DNA of 64,000 nt from Sorangium cellulosum (GTDB taxonomy: Bacteria > Myxococcota_A > Polyangia > Polyangiales > Polyangiaceae), in NCBI GenBank assembly GCA_020720045.1, contig DYPH01000006.1, positions 1-64,000 of the forward strand, read 5' to 3'. Positions 18,501-27,072 of the stretch are shown here, in pieces (the stretch's first letter is position 1; each line of letters starts with the position of its first letter). The notes beneath the pieces are model-generated. The model ran no database searches. It worked only from the letters and a program-made list of their open reading frames with translations, and had not been told where the DNA came from. The position numbers and the translations under genes were made by a program.

Positions 18501-20171
18501 CCGCCCCTTGAGGGGACCTTCTCCGGTGATCTTCTGATTGAGAGCGCCGAACAGAACGATTTCACGCGGGCAAAAGTCTCCTTTCAGCCGACCGATGTCG
18601 CTCTCCATACGCTCGGCGAGCGGATCGACGTATTCGCTCGGCAGGGGCCGATTCGCGTGGCGAACGGAGGACTTACGGTTCCCGAGCTTCGCGTCGTCCT
18701 CTCACCCGCTGCAAAGCCCGTTGCGCGGGCGGGCGACGTGACCCATGCGCCGGGAGCCGTTGTACTTTCCGGAAAGATTGACGACATTTTTGATGCGCCG
18801 AACCTCAATCTGAAGCTCGCCATTGAGCCGATCGATTTGAGTGGCCTCGTTGGGCTTTCCCCGCAGCTCAATCGGGCATCGGGCTCCCTTGAGGGGGCTT
18901 TCACGCTGAAAGGCGATCCCAAGGAACCGGACGTCGACGGCGCCCTCCACCTTCGCGGCGGTCAGTTTGCGGCCGCATCCTTGCCGAGCCCGGTGACCGA
19001 GCTCGAGATCGACGTCGCCGCAAACACGAGTGAAATTCGGATTGAACAGGGGAGCGCTCGCTTTGCCGGCGGCGACCTGTCGCTCTCCGGCGTCATCCCG
19101 CTTCGTGGCGCGACCTTCGGCCAGGCCGATCTTCACGTCGGCGCGAAGGCGTTGAAGTTTGCGCCGGTCGAGGGCCTGCGAACCGGCGTCGACGCCGACT
19201 TGCGCCTCAGCGCCGACCTCCTCGGCGACGACCGCACACGGCTCCCGCGCCTCACCGGAACAATCTCCCTTTCCGGGCTCGAGTATACGCGAGCGATTGC
19301 GATCGGTGAGAGCCTCACACAGATCGGTGCCGCGAAGCGTACTGTGGTGGAGACCTACGATCCGGCGCTCGACTCTCTCGCCCTCGACCTCACGGTCCTC
19401 TCGCGGACGCCGATGCGAATTCGTAACAATTTTGCGGAAATGCAGCTTGCGATCGCCGATGGAGGCCTCCAAGTCACCGGCACAAACCAGCGCCTCGGAA
19501 TGCGTGGCCGCGTCGACGCGATGAACGGTGGCAAGCTCCGCATTCTGCAGAATGAGTTTGAGATCCGGACCGCCCAAATCCGCTTTGAGGATCCGACAAA
19601 AATTGCGCCCTACATCGACGCGACGGCGGTCACCGAGTACCGGCGCTCGTCGCTCTCGTCGGCGGCGGTCGCCCCGGGCCGCCAAGGGGGCGAATGGCGG
19701 ATCGGCCTCCACGCCTACGGCCCCTCCGATGAACTCGCCATCGACATGACCTCGGAGCCGGCCCTCTCGAAGGAAGACATTACGCTCCTCCTCACTGTCG
19801 GCGTGACGCGCGCCGAGCTCGACGCAAACTCGGGGCTCGTCTTCGCCTACGAAGCGGCCGGTGAAGCAAGCGGAGCGACGCGTGCCGTCAAAAAAGTGAT
19901 TCCTATCGATGACTTCCGTTTCGGAAGTTGGTACTCGCCCCGCACCGGTCGCCCGGTTCCCAACGTCACCGTCGGCCAGCGACTTTCCGAGAACGTGACC
20001 CTTTCCGGCACGACCGGCCTCGCGGAAGACCGTCTCCTCCGCGCCGCCGTCGACGCACGCCTCGGCCCCCACACCTCCGTCCAGGCCTCCTGGGACAACC
20101 TCTCGACGATCGTCGCCTCCGGCATCGGCAATGTCGGTGGCGGCTTCCGTTGGCGGTTGGAGTTCGAATGA
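15567..20171 (+). CDS. tamB: TamB-like translocation and assembly module protein
   Basis: 1534 residues. A disordered Ser/Gly/Pro/Arg start is followed by one membrane anchor at about 60-81 (ARIFSVFFAFVGLLPLVLGVA), then a very long run of short beta strands, as in the AsmA-like/TamB beta-groove proteins that span the periplasm and carry lipid or outer-membrane protein substrates. The C-terminal about 350 residues are the conserved TamB domain (GTISLSGLEYTRA, MRIRNNFAEMQLA, IRFEDPTKIAPYIDATA, LSKEDITLLLTVGVTRAEL, VQASWDNLST). Ends ATGA-overlapped with tamA, so the two are coupled. It carries two exact TGCA-N3-TGCA sites (17950, 18427). Confidence 0.95.
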   Translation: MATDPEGASGNGGATASGSGTASGGSERVRARLRASRRPPPPSPPRPSKKRPFAIGRFVARIFSVFFAFVGLLPLVLGVAIRTPWVKRTIAAKILALAAAQGVVADFGVEPELIPLGVTLTDVRVASNDGGADAVRAERIRVRPRFFALLAGKVVLADVELVAPRVRAVISGRRIVNLGIEIPPSKESTDDGPIHVPLETLSISDGTFDVAVDDGATTGAIGLDLAGKLSEVDADVVITDGRAGATFDIALRVASGTVTRRHGAREAPIVDDDALCTLDARVRVAPGLLADGTPTSFPRIDVRRFLFAGVFDDERKAGSFPTCTVAADDPHTVRVELGHVAIEPPPPGEKIPRAEGHITAKIPLLPVQRIPGAPDIAGDISIDADVRVGDRSAPGARKNQLPDVDGRLTAKNIRVDKFSFAHEVESRFTVRDDVITSPETTVTIAGGVATLTNVRVAPLAEGIPLETDLHATGVHFNELMKDLGVHPNAHVGWELDDIRATHFAGTITPLKIEGKLEASTRNFGVYNLPFKDPNKEKYVGFQRAELSGKVAVDGKEDALVFKEMTAIVGRSRLDQGRVAIGFHGALVVDVPRGDVQIEDIAPIAGIPAKGLAHVKVHVGERLDDPWVRGEARIDGLDFADIPFGDITQAKVAFHETTVDLEGVEAKKGKSLYSMPSARLEFGTTANFAMDGEYSSKAFDLRDLLALFHMEDDPRFLDVQASVEARGRIRVVLGGPEDHCGSGIVRVAGDAVARKLDLFGETFADAHADFDYDWQDRAASSEGASLTVRSFALHKVHDAGKSPLGAVVGALTMRPGGVLAGTVAVDGFPLARLDKFPEVAAAIDGTAGGTLSLDGTLDAYRVRGDLELSTLYVKGTPFPPSRLHFRMNQTPSPKPPLGRSRCGNPIRPPFDRNEYLTHDVPQGLYVLDGELFGGKVLFDNLTMTRQQNAHFGGRVHFASVDVAPLLALGKPVDDPSRTSPPLEGTFSGDLLIESAEQNDFTRAKVSFQPTDVALHTLGERIDVFARQGPIRVANGGLTVPELRVVLSPAAKPVARAGDVTHAPGAVVLSGKIDDIFDAPNLNLKLAIEPIDLSGLVGLSPQLNRASGSLEGAFTLKGDPKEPDVDGALHLRGGQFAAASLPSPVTELEIDVAANTSEIRIEQGSARFAGGDLSLSGVIPLRGATFGQADLHVGAKALKFAPVEGLRTGVDADLRLSADLLGDDRTRLPRLTGTISLSGLEYTRAIAIGESLTQIGAAKRTVVETYDPALDSLALDLTVLSRTPMRIRNNFAEMQLAIADGGLQVTGTNQRLGMRGRVDAMNGGKLRILQNEFEIRTAQIRFEDPTKIAPYIDATAVTEYRRSSLSSAAVAPGRQGGEWRIGLHAYGPSDELAIDMTSEPALSKEDITLLLTVGVTRAELDANSGLVFAYEAAGEASGATRAVKKVIPIDDFRFGSWYSPRTGRPVPNVTVGQRLSENVTLSGTTGLAEDRLLRAAVDARLGPHTSVQASWDNLSTIVASGIGNVGGGFRWRLEFE

Positions 20172-23100
20172 TGGGCCGGCGGCGCACACGCGTGTTGTCG
20201 GCATGGATCGCAGGATTTGCCGTCCTCGTTCCCGCGGCGAGCGCCTCTGGCCAGACTGCGGCGGCCGGGCGCCCCCTCCCGACGACGACCCCGACGACGC
20301 CGAGCGTACCGGTGCAAGTTGCACCCGTTCCCGTGCAACCTGCATCGAATCCGGAGGCGCTCGTCGATCCGTCCGGGCTCCCCGTTGAGGTCCGTGGCGT
20401 CCTTGAAGGCGAATTTTCTCCAGATTTTCTGCCTCGGGATCCGGCGGTCGCTGCGCTCGCGCCCTACCTCCATCGGCGCGTCGCGAAGGTCGTCACCAAG
20501 CTCGCTCTCGATAGCTTTCAAGACGTTGCCGTACCAACGATCACCGTCCCCGCCGACACGCGCTTCACGACGGAGCTCGCCCGCGCTCTGTTGGCGCAGG
20601 CGCTTGCCGGCGCCGATTCGGGCGGCGGGCGTTTCGGCGACGGCAGCGTCGGCATCGTTCCGAGCGGCGACGACGCGGTTACCGTGGTCGTCACGCTCCG
20701 CGCCCAGAAGGTGCTTGGCGACGTCTCGGTAGATTTGCATGATGCACCCTTCAGCCGCGAGGAGCTCTTGCGTGTCCTCGAGGTCGGCCCCGGAACGGAG
20801 CTCTCCGCCGGCGATATTCCGCGCCTCGCCCTCGTCGCTGATGAGTTCTTTGTCAAACGCGGTTATCCGGGCGCACGAATCTTTTTTGACGTCCGAAGAG
20901 CACCACGTTCGACGGCAGATACGGGCCTCGGCGACGCCGTGCTCGTCATCGACGTTGCCCCCGGGACGCCACTTCGGCTGGCACGCCGCAGCTTCGTCGT
21001 CGCCGCTGGCGATTTCGGCGAGGTGGCGGGAGAACTTGAAAAGTATAAAGTAAAAGCCGGTGAGCGCGCCGATGAAGACACCATCGCCGCCGCCGACGCT
21101 GATCTCGAGCAGCGGCTCCGCGGGCGCGGCTTTTTTCAGGCGACCGTCCGGAGTCGCGTCCTCCCGGAGAACGGGACGACCCGATTGGCCGTCGAAGCGA
21201 CCCTTGGACCGCGCAGTGAAGTTCGGTTTGAAGGGGCCTCCCACTTCGACGGAGATACCCTTCGCGGCGCCCTCGATTTGGAGCACGAGACCGAGCGAAG
21301 CGCCGCCCACCTCGGGGACAAGCTACGTGTATTTTACAAAAATCGAGGTTTTCTCGATGTCGATCTCTCCGTCGAATACCGAGGGGGACCTCTCGATAAA
21401 CTTCATCTTTTGGTCTTCCATATCGTCGAGAACAACAAGGTCGTTGTTCGCAAGCGTGTCTACCCATGCCTGACCGCCGGCGCGCTTGCGCTTGTTGACA
21501 AGGCGCCCCGCGATGCCACGGCGCTCGGAAACGAAATCGACAGCTTCCTCGAGGAAGACCTCCCCGGCGGCGACCTGACCCGCGCAGCGGCCCCCGCGGT
21601 CGACGACGCCTTCACGCTTGGTGCGGGCCGCGGAGCTGGGCTTCCCGGCAGTTTCGTCCCGGGTGGGCGTCGGGCAGCGCCGCTCGATCTCGAACCAAAA
21701 CGAACCTTTGTCGCGGAAACCTACGTACGCGCTGCCGACCATCTCCAGAGCCTCTACCGGGCCGATGGCTACCTGGCCGCCGTCGTCGGGCCCGTACAAC
21801 CGCTCCGCCGCGCCTGCGCAAAAGGGACGCCCCCCGACCAGTGCCTCCCCATCGCCTCCAAGGTCGCCCCCGTGGACGTCTGTGCGGTCGACGCTCGGGG
21901 GCTCCCGACGACGCCGCCCGACCCCGATCCCCGTCTCGTCTGCGTGCCCGACGCCGCGACCGGCGCCACCTGCGAGAGCGAACTTGACCTCCGGATCCCG
22001 ATCAAGCTCGGCCCGCGGACGATCCTATGGGACGTGCAATTTCAGGGGGCACGCGCGATCGCGCCGAGCGATCTCCTCGCAGAAACAGGACTTTCCCTCG
22101 GGAGTGCCGCCTCGACGGTCGCCCTCGACGACGCCCGCCGCAAGCTCCTGACCTACTACCAGGCCCGCGGCTACGCCTTTGCGCAGGTCAAGTGGGTCCT
22201 CGACAAGTCCCCAGACAACACCCGCGGTCGTGCCCGCTTTGAGATCGCCGAGGGGGACCTCGTCGTCGTTGGGGCCATCGAAATTCACGGCAATCCGCGC
22301 ACGCGTGAGGCGATCCTTCGGAAGCGGATCGTCCTCGAAGTCGGGCAGCCATACACCACGGCCGGCGTCCGTCGCACCCAGGAATTGCTCGGCGCACTCG
22401 GCGTGTTTTCTGCGGTCGATATTCATTTGGAAGATCCTTATCTTCCACAAAAGAAGAAGACCGTTATCGTCACTGTAACGGAGCGCCCGCTCTATGTTCT
22501 TGAGGCCTCTGGCGGCTTCTACACGGCGGAAGGTTTCCGCGTCGGTGGCGAGTTTGGCGATCGCAACGTCCTCGGGCGAGCGATCTCCTTCGGCGTCGTT
22601 GGGAACGTCGCCTACCTGCCGACGCCGCTCGTGATCGATCCGGTAGCTCGTGCAAACTTTGGCGATCTGGACTTCGGCGCCCGCGTCGCCGGCCGCCTGA
22701 CGGCGAGCCTCCAGTTCCCAGAGACCGGGCTCGGTCCTCTCTTTCGAGGCTCCATCGACGCGCTAGCTGTTCACGATCTCCAGCGTGACTTCTACGTCCG
22801 GAAGTTCGCCGTCGCGCCGACACTTACGTTTTCACCAGCGCGGAATTTTCAAATACAGTTTTCGCCGAGCGTCGAAGCCAATGCAACGCGGATCTTTGGC
22901 GATCTCAATGTTACAGACCCGAGTGATCCGCGGGCGCGCGCCTTCCTGTACCCGCGCGGATCGACCTACGCGTTCGCCCAGAAGCTCTCCGTCTCCTGGG
23001 ACCGCCGCGACAACTCCCTCGACGCCACCCGCGGGACCTTCTTCTCCTTCGGCGCCGAGCACGTCGACGCGTTCCCCGTCGGTTCCACCGATCCGACCAA

Positions 23101-23692
23101 GCCAAAATGCTTGCAAGATGCAAGCGACCCGTCAGCGGCGAACTTCTGCGAGAGCCACTTCGTCAAGCTCCAGACGACGATCGCCGGCTACGTGCCGATC
23201 CGGGGCCGTTTGCGCTTCGCCGTCGAGCTCCGTGCCGGCATGAACGTGCCGCTCGTCGCCTCCTCCAAGACCTATCCGGACCGCCTCTTTTTCTTGGGCG
23301 GCGCCGAATCGATGCGCGCCTATTTGCCGAACACCTTCATTCCGCAAGATCAGGCCGATACGATTCAGAAGTCGTCCGACCCCGTCAAACAGGCGGCGGG
23401 GACGATCGTCCGCGGTGGCGATCTGCTGATCAATCCCCACGCGGAATTGCGAATCCCGCTCTCGGATTCGCTGGAGACGGTCGTCTTCGTCGACGCCGGA
23501 AACCTCTGGCGGGATCCGGCCTCCTACCCGTGGCGCGACGGCGGTCGCTTCGTACTTCACTACTCAGTAGGTACAGGAATTCGGCTACTTACGCCGGTGT
23601 TCCCCCTCGCTCTCGACATCGGTATCAACCCGAATCCGCGCCCCTGGGAGCTCGGCTACAACCTCTTCAACTTCCGCATCGGCCTCTTCTGA
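20168..23692 (+). CDS. tamA: TamA/BamA-type outer-membrane assembly protein (Omp85)
   Basis: 1174 residues. Signal peptide of about 28 residues (VLSAWIAGFAVLVPAASASG), a Pro/Val linker, several POTRA-like repeats (EGDLVVVGAIEIHGNPRTREAIL is typical) and a C-terminal Omp85 barrel (GGFYTAEGFRVGGEFGDRN, GTFFSFGAEHVDAF, RLFFLGGAESMRAY, HYSVGTGIRLLTPVFPLALD) ending in Phe as barrels do. It is much longer than E. coli TamA (about 577) because of extra POTRA-region sequence. The operon with tamB shows the TAM role: insertion of autotransporter-like or other outer-membrane proteins. Start at 20168 in ATGATG, overlapping the tamB stop. Confidence 0.92.
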   Translation: MMGRRRTRVLSAWIAGFAVLVPAASASGQTAAAGRPLPTTTPTTPSVPVQVAPVPVQPASNPEALVDPSGLPVEVRGVLEGEFSPDFLPRDPAVAALAPYLHRRVAKVVTKLALDSFQDVAVPTITVPADTRFTTELARALLAQALAGADSGGGRFGDGSVGIVPSGDDAVTVVVTLRAQKVLGDVSVDLHDAPFSREELLRVLEVGPGTELSAGDIPRLALVADEFFVKRGYPGARIFFDVRRAPRSTADTGLGDAVLVIDVAPGTPLRLARRSFVVAAGDFGEVAGELEKYKVKAGERADEDTIAAADADLEQRLRGRGFFQATVRSRVLPENGTTRLAVEATLGPRSEVRFEGASHFDGDTLRGALDLEHETERSAAHLGDKLRVFYKNRGFLDVDLSVEYRGGPLDKLHLLVFHIVENNKVVVRKRVYPCLTAGALALVDKAPRDATALGNEIDSFLEEDLPGGDLTRAAAPAVDDAFTLGAGRGAGLPGSFVPGGRRAAPLDLEPKRTFVAETYVRAADHLQSLYRADGYLAAVVGPVQPLRRACAKGTPPDQCLPIASKVAPVDVCAVDARGLPTTPPDPDPRLVCVPDAATGATCESELDLRIPIKLGPRTILWDVQFQGARAIAPSDLLAETGLSLGSAASTVALDDARRKLLTYYQARGYAFAQVKWVLDKSPDNTRGRARFEIAEGDLVVVGAIEIHGNPRTREAILRKRIVLEVGQPYTTAGVRRTQELLGALGVFSAVDIHLEDPYLPQKKKTVIVTVTERPLYVLEASGGFYTAEGFRVGGEFGDRNVLGRAISFGVVGNVAYLPTPLVIDPVARANFGDLDFGARVAGRLTASLQFPETGLGPLFRGSIDALAVHDLQRDFYVRKFAVAPTLTFSPARNFQIQFSPSVEANATRIFGDLNVTDPSDPRARAFLYPRGSTYAFAQKLSVSWDRRDNSLDATRGTFFSFGAEHVDAFPVGSTDPTKPKCLQDASDPSAANFCESHFVKLQTTIAGYVPIRGRLRFAVELRAGMNVPLVASSKTYPDRLFFLGGAESMRAYLPNTFIPQDQADTIQKSSDPVKQAAGTIVRGGDLLINPHAELRIPLSDSLETVVFVDAGNLWRDPASYPWRDGGRFVLHYSVGTGIRLLTPVFPLALDIGINPNPRPWELGYNLFNFRIGLF
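20313..20344. other. Two adjacent TGCA-N3-TGCA sites in tamA
   Basis: TGCAAGTTGCA (20313-20323) and TGCAACCTGCA (20334-20344) have starts 21 bases apart, two helical turns, within the segment coding for the linker after the signal peptide. Confidence 0.5.
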
Positions 23693-23756
23693 AGTTCGGA
23701 CGCGAAGCCGTCTCGGCGCTGTTGCGCCCCACCGCAACTGTCGTCAGTCTCTCGCG

Positions 23757-24716
23757 GTGCGCTGGATCCTACGTGCCGCATCGGTTGGGATGCTCGTCGC
23801 CGCACCGGCCTGTGCGGCCGAGTACACCGCCGCCGATCCTGAGAGCGACGACCCGGAGATCGCCGATGCCGCCAGCGACGGCGCGCCCAGCGATGCTGCC
23901 GTCCTCGGCGACGGCGGGGCCCTGGATGGGAGCGGCGACGCCGCCCGTGATGCCACCACCGGCGATGCCATGATCGGCGACGGCGGCATTTGCCCGACCG
24001 ACGTCAACGCGCGCCCCAACGAAGGTCTCGCGGAACAGGTGTACACTGCACGCTGCCCTGCCGGCATGATCGTAGCGGGTGCAGTATGCATCGATCGCTA
24101 CGAGGCCTATGTCGATCTGGTCGACGCCCAGCGGCGGACGATCACGAGCTGGTCCCCCTACTATCCGCCGCCAAAAAACCAGGCGATCGCCGCACGCAGC
24201 GCGCCGAACGCCGTCCCTCAGGGGTACATCTCCGGCGCCGACGCACTCCGCGCCTGCGAGGGGGCCGGTAAACGCCTCTGCGCCAGTGATGAGTGGCTCC
24301 GCGCCTGCCGCGGGAGTGCACAATACACCTATCCCTACGGGAACACGAAGCGGCCGGGGGTCTGTAACGACAGCTACCCGGGGCATCCGGCGGTCACCTG
24401 CCTCCAGTCTTCCGATCCGTCGGTCTTTTCGCGCCTCGATGAGCCTGGGATCAACCAGCAGGCGGGGACCGTCGACCGCGCCGGCACGAACCCGGGCTGC
24501 GTTACCGAGGAGGGCGCCTACGACATGATGGGGAACCTCCACGAGTGGATCCTCGACGGGTCGCCGCCCCCAGCGACCGCAGCTGTCGATTTTCGCGGCG
24601 GTTTTTACGCCGACACCACACGAAACGGGGAGGGGTGCCTCTACAAGACCTCGGCCCATAACTTCGCCCATTACGACTACTCCACCGGCTTCCGCTGCTG
24701 CGCCCCCCTCCGCTAA
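23757..24716 (+). CDS. Formylglycine-generating-enzyme-like (SUMF1) lipoprotein
   Basis: 319 residues. N-terminal signal with lipobox-like AAPAC at about residue 19, an Asp/Gly/Ala-rich linker to about residue 75, then an FGE/SUMF1-type C-type-lectin-like domain: [41 protein letters not shown] and the family ending GFRCCAPLR. Many such proteins in myxobacteria are surface lipoproteins with no proven enzyme activity, so a binding or structural role is as likely as sulfatase or thiol oxidation. The start is GTG at 23757, 64 bases after tamA. It contains an exact TGCA-N3-TGCA site at 24080 and variants at 24040 and 24317. Confidence 0.85.
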   Translation: MRWILRAASVGMLVAAPACAAEYTAADPESDDPEIADAASDGAPSDAAVLGDGGALDGSGDAARDATTGDAMIGDGGICPTDVNARPNEGLAEQVYTARCPAGMIVAGAVCIDRYEAYVDLVDAQRRTITSWSPYYPPPKNQAIAARSAPNAVPQGYISGADALRACEGAGKRLCASDEWLRACRGSAQYTYPYGNTKRPGVCNDSYPGHPAVTCLQSSDPSVFSRLDEPGINQQAGTVDRAGTNPGCVTEEGAYDMMGNLHEWILDGSPPPATAAVDFRGGFYADTTRNGEGCLYKTSAHNFAHYDYSTGFRCCAPLR

Positions 24717-24811
24717 CGGGGCTCTCGCCTTCGCGGAGGGGCCGAGCGCCGCGAAAACGGTCTGAAATTCGGAATTGTGCACGTAACGGATCGCATTTGC
24801 TCCATCCTTGC

Positions 24812-24840
24812 TTGACAGCGCCGCATCGGGACCGTAAGTG
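24812..24840 (+). promoter_or_regulatory. Possible promoter of the rplM-rpsI operon
   Basis: A perfect -35 TTGACA at 24812-24817 is followed, 17 bases later, by a weak -10 (TAAGTG, 24835-24840). It sits 137 bases before the rplM start in a 260-base gene-free region, where a ribosomal-protein leader is expected. The -10 match is poor. Confidence 0.4.
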
Positions 24841-24976
24841 TGCGCGCCCCTGCCTACGGGTGAAAGTCTCCCCGTGCGAGACGTCCGCGAACTGCGACGT
24901 CCGTCCGGAACGAGCCCCGGAGTTAGGTTGGCCCGCCTCCGGGCCGATCACGATTGGAACAGCTGGAGCACGCATC

Positions 24977-25474
24977 ATGGCCACGTCGAAGACGACGGAT
25001 ACGAAGATCGAAAACCCGAAGCCGGCTCGCCGCCCCTTCGCGTCGTTCTCGGCGACGAAGGAATGGGCGGAGAAAGACCGGGGCTGGTGGGTCGTCGACG
25101 CGACGGACAAGCCCCTTGGCCGCCTCGCGAGCGAAGTGGCCCGCGTGCTCCGCGGCAAGCACAAGCCGACGTTCACCCCCCACGTTGACAATGGCGACTT
25201 CGTCATCGTCGTCAACGCCGACAAAATCCTCCTCACGGGGAACAAGGCGAATCAGAAGGCGTGGAACCGTCACTCGGGTATCCCGGGCGGTTTCAAGGCC
25301 ACCAACTACGCCGATCTCCTCGAAACCAAGCCGACGTTCCCGGTCGAAAAGGCCGTGAAGGGGATGCTCCCCAAGAACGTTCTCGGCCGCGATATTTTCA
25401 CGAAGCTCAAGGTCTACGCGACCGCGGATCATCCGCACGTCGCGCAGAAGCCGCAAGCGCTCGTCCTCAAGTGA
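24977..25474 (+). CDS. rplM: 50S ribosomal protein L13
   Basis: 165 residues, somewhat longer than the usual 140-150 because of an N-terminal extension of about 25 charged residues ([18 protein letters not shown]). The core is typical: [47 protein letters not shown] and [10 protein letters not shown]. It binds 23S rRNA early in 50S assembly. The ATG at 24977 follows a GGAG eight bases before. It stands with rpsI eleven bases downstream, the standard pair. Confidence 0.97.
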   Translation: MATSKTTDTKIENPKPARRPFASFSATKEWAEKDRGWWVVDATDKPLGRLASEVARVLRGKHKPTFTPHVDNGDFVIVVNADKILLTGNKANQKAWNRHSGIPGGFKATNYADLLETKPTFPVEKAVKGMLPKNVLGRDIFTKLKVYATADHPHVAQKPQALVLK

Positions 25475-25485
25475 AGGGTTCGACC

Positions 25486-25881
25486 ATGGCAACCGACAAC
25501 CGCACCTACGCGACGGGCAAGCGCAAGACGGCAATCGCCCGTATTTGGCTCAAGGCTGGCTCTGGCCAGATCGTCGTCAACGGCGAAGCCGCAGACTCCT
25601 ACTTCGAGCGCCCCACGGCCCGCATGATCGCGCGCCAGTCGCTCGAGCTTCTCGAAGCCGTCGACCAGTTCGACGTCATCGCGACCGTCAAGGGTGGCGG
25701 CAAGAGCGCCCAGGCGGAAGCAATCCGCCACGGCATCTCCCGCGCGCTCATCATCTCGGATCCGGAGCGTCGTCCCGCCCTCAAGCGCGCCGGCTTCCTC
25801 ACCCGCGATGCCCGCAAGAAGGAACGCAAGAAGTACGGTCAGCCGGGCGCCCGCAAGCGCTTCCAGTACTCCAAGCGCTGA
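25486..25881 (+). CDS. rpsI: 30S ribosomal protein S9
   Basis: 131 residues with the family landmarks [16 protein letters not shown] near the start, [22 protein letters not shown] in the middle and the basic tail [15 protein letters not shown] whose last residues reach the P-site tRNA. Full length. The ATG at 25486 follows GAAGGG. Second gene of the rplM-rpsI operon, closed by the terminator at 25937. Confidence 0.98.
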   Translation: MATDNRTYATGKRKTAIARIWLKAGSGQIVVNGEAADSYFERPTARMIARQSLELLEAVDQFDVIATVKGGGKSAQAEAIRHGISRALIISDPERRPALKRAGFLTRDARKKERKKYGQPGARKRFQYSKR

Positions 25882-25936
25882 TCTCCGTCGGAGAACCCTC
25901 GATTCATCGAGGTGCTTCTTCGCCAGGAATCGCAGA

Positions 25937-25964
25937 AGCTGCTCTCTTCGGAGGGCAGCTTTTT
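25937..25964 (+). terminator. Rho-independent terminator after rpsI
   Basis: A 10-bp stem AGCTGCTCTC/GAGGGCAGCT (one G-T pair) with a TTCG loop is followed by TTTTT, 55 bases after the rpsI stop. Confidence 0.9.
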
Positions 25965-26022
25965 CGCGTTTGTTTCGCGGGATCCTTCGCCCATTTGGAC
26001 CGATCCGCGCTAGATCGCCGCT

Positions 26023-26991
26023 ATGCGCCGCCTCTTTGCTGCCGCCGCCGCACTCGCCACCTTCGTAGCGCCGGTCGTTGCCCACGCGATCGTTGTGGAG
26101 CGCGTCGTGGCGGTGGTGGGGGAGCGTCCGATCCTCTTGTCGGATGTCCGCTATCGGTCGAAGCCGGTCCTGCTGCTGCGCATCGCCGCGCAGACGCCCA
26201 ACCCGGCCGAACTCGCGAGCCTTGAGCCCGAGGTCTACAAAGAGACGCTGAATCGCATGGTCGATGAGCGCCTCGTCGAGATGGCCGCCGAAAAGGCCAA
26301 AGTCTCGGTCTCCGCGAAGGACATCGACGACGCCATCGCCAAGATCGCCCAGCGCGCGCAGGTCTCCGTCGACCAGGTCGTCTCCGAGGCGCGTCGCACC
26401 GGCCTCAGCGAGCAGGAGTACCGCGAAGAGGTGCGTCGCCAGCTCCTCGAAGGGAACCTCGTCCAGCTCCGGCTCCGTGGGCGGGTGCGCGTGACCGAAG
26501 ACGATGCCCGTGCAACCTACACGCATCTTGTGGCGCAGATCAAGAAGGAGAATCCGATTGAAGCGCGCATTCTCGCGCTCCGCGTCATCCCGGATTCCAC
26601 GAAAGAGCAGGAAAAAGCTCGGGAAACGCTCGCCTTCGATCTCGCGAAGCGCGCCCGTGATGGCGAAGATTTCTGCAAGATCGTCACCGACTACACCGAT
26701 GATGTCGATACCCGCACCACCTGCGGGTCCCGAGGTGCGCAGCCGTTCGCCGCCTATCTCCCCGAGCTTCAGAAGGCGATCTCAAGTGTGAAGCCCGGCG
26801 AGACCGCCGAGCCGGTCCACGTCGGCGAAGCGTGGCTCGTCGTCCAGGTCGCCAAGGCGACGACTCTCCCCGCCTTCGAAGCGGTGAAGGACGCGATGCT
26901 GGAGCGCGCCCAGAACGAGGCGCTCGACAAGCAGCGGCGCACCTGGCTCGAAGAGATCAAAAAGCAGACCTACGTCGACATCCGCCTCTGA
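26023..26991 (+). CDS. SurA-like periplasmic peptidyl-prolyl isomerase/chaperone
   Basis: 322 residues. Signal peptide of about 22 (LFAAAAALATFVAPVVAHA), then a SurA N-terminal domain (VVERVVAVVGERPILLSDV, ETLNRMVDERLVEMAAEKA, followed by a long charged helix region). A single parvulin-like domain lies from about 180 to 285 (PELQKAISSVKPGETAEPVHVGEAW), and the protein ends in a C-terminal helix. It escorts unfolded outer-membrane proteins and fits functionally with tamA-tamB nearby. Compared with E. coli SurA it has one parvulin domain, not two. Confidence 0.88.
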   Translation: MRRLFAAAAALATFVAPVVAHAIVVERVVAVVGERPILLSDVRYRSKPVLLLRIAAQTPNPAELASLEPEVYKETLNRMVDERLVEMAAEKAKVSVSAKDIDDAIAKIAQRAQVSVDQVVSEARRTGLSEQEYREEVRRQLLEGNLVQLRLRGRVRVTEDDARATYTHLVAQIKKENPIEARILALRVIPDSTKEQEKARETLAFDLAKRARDGEDFCKIVTDYTDDVDTRTTCGSRGAQPFAAYLPELQKAISSVKPGETAEPVHVGEAWLVVQVAKATTLPAFEAVKDAMLERAQNEALDKQRRTWLEEIKKQTYVDIRL

Positions 26992-26997
26992 GATCTA

Positions 26998-27046
26998 TGC
27001 ATGATGCACATGGTGCATTCTGCAGACGCTTAGGCTGTACTCTACA
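26998..27046. promoter_or_regulatory. Three stacked TGYA-N3-TRCA palindromes before the oxygenase gene
   Basis: In the 81-base gap between the surA-like gene and the oxygenase lie TGCATGATGCA (26998-27008), TGCATTCTGCA (27014-27024) and TGTACTCTACA (27036-27046). The first two are also bridged by TGCA-N5-TGCA. This is the only intergenic cluster of the motif in the window and looks like an operator. The cognate protein is unknown. Confidence 0.55.
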
Positions 27047-27072
27047 GGTTCTGAATCTGGTAAGCGGCGCCC

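Noticed and set aside
18702-20345. Very long open frame (about 540 codons) on the strand opposite tamB
   Set aside because: It is a shadow of GC-rich codon use: composition is Arg/Glu/Gly-heavy, with no domain, and tamB is certain on the other strand. Similar shadows opposite sdhA (53014-54438) and the first part of tamB (15372-16991) were dropped too.
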